DNA from: an uncultured Bacillota bacterium
GTDB lineage: Bacteria; Bacillota; JAAYKD01
Assembly: GCA_937897315.1 (NCBI GenBank)
Contig: CALCNS010000206.1
Coordinates: forward strand, 1-5,771
Reading direction: 5' to 3'
Length of the DNA stretch: 5,771 nt
A program made the position numbers and the translations under genes. The notes under the pieces were generated by a model. It had not been told where the DNA came from. It searched no databases and was given only the letters and a program-made list of their open reading frames with translations. This document shows, piece by piece, positions 5,563 through 5,771 of the stretch; the first letter of the stretch is position 1, and every line of letters begins with the position of its first letter.

Positions 5563-5771
5563 CGTGCAGCATGTGAGCAAAGTCTATTTGCAAATTCAAA
5601 GAGATTTAGCTGGACAAGGTCTTATCAAGGGATTATTCCAGCCCCAAAAGAAAAAAATACACGCTCTTGAGGATTTAAGTTTTATCATACACAAAGGTGA
5701 ATTTGTCGCATATGCCGGTCCAAATGGGGCAGGAAAAAGTACAACCATGAAAATTCTAGCCGGTATGCTGT
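5513..5771 (+). CDS. ABC exporter ATP-binding protein (COG4586-like), 3' truncated by window
   Basis: Cytoplasmic nucleotide-binding subunit that powers the two permeases upstream. Only the first 86 residues are visible; the frame is open to the right edge. It contains an A-loop/early strand VSKVY (21-25), the family-specific linker [21 protein letters not shown] (about 35-55) that COG4586 ATPases have before the Walker A region, and a perfect Walker [10 protein letters not shown] (69-77, catalytic Lys75) followed by TMKILAGML. The Q-loop, signature motif, Walker B and H-loop lie beyond the window. The frame overlaps the last 50 nt of permease 2 in a different phase; ATG 5513 gives about 12-13 residues before the family core, slightly longer than usual. 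Gene order is permease, permease, ATPase. The substrate is unknown; related systems are often annotated only as uncharacterised or drug-type exporters. Confidence 0.93.
   Translation, partial: MFKQESIDISCTDIVVNVQHVSKVYLQIQRDLAGQGLIKGLFQPQKKKIHALEDLSFIIHKGEFVAYAGPNGAGKSTTMKILAGML

Noticed and set aside
5564..5566. GTG as start of the ATPase
   Set aside because: No Shine-Dalgarno upstream, and it would cut off the residues DIVVN that belong to the first strand; ATG 5513 has AAAGGA at 10 nt.
5399..5599. Reverse-strand open frame of 66 codons over the permease 2 / ATPase junction
   Set aside because: Antisense to the ATPase start, which carries a clear family sequence and Walker A motif in the + strand.

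Overview
The window reads as ordinary chromosome from a low-GC Gram-positive bacterium, most likely an anaerobic member of the Clostridia/Firmicutes. The clues are strong AGGAGG-type Shine-Dalgarno sites, AT-leaning codon use, a stand-alone rubredoxin (typical of anaerobes), and the pairing of an AlgI-type membrane acyltransferase with a DHHW-family protein. This is inferred from style and gene content; no rRNA or other taxonomic marker is present. All genes lie on the + strand. No tRNA, rRNA, CRISPR array, insertion sequence or phage gene was recognised.

Layout. (1) 1-703: C-terminal part of a D-aminoacylase / N-acyl-D-amino-acid deacylase, closed by a strong intrinsic terminator at 711-750. 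(2) 832-3509: a two-gene unit, an MBOAT O-acyltransferase (AlgI/DltB class) followed 14 nt later by a DHHW (AlgX/AlgJ-like SGNH-fold) protein. Together they probably O-acylate (acetylate) an unidentified cell-surface or secreted polymer. (3) 3510-3669: an intergenic stretch with an imperfect hairpin and a perfect 12-bp palindrome overlapping a TTGACA box, ahead of (4) a 54-residue rubredoxin at 3670-3834. (5) 3835-3953: a dense regulatory interval with two promoter-like sequences, an inverted repeat over one -10 box, and a strong terminator hairpin that overlaps the second promoter. (6) 3954-5771: an ABC-2 type exporter of the COG4587/COG3694/COG4586 type, two permeases and the start of the ATPase. 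The three genes overlap end to start, and the ATPase is cut off by the window edge just after its Walker A motif.

The D-aminoacylase, acylation pair, rubredoxin and exporter look like separate transcription units; nothing in the sequence ties them into one pathway. I did not find a clearly undescribed system. The most interesting points are the control region upstream of the exporter, including a first permease that seems to start at a non-canonical ATT codon, and the orphan MBOAT/DHHW pair whose polymer substrate is unknown.
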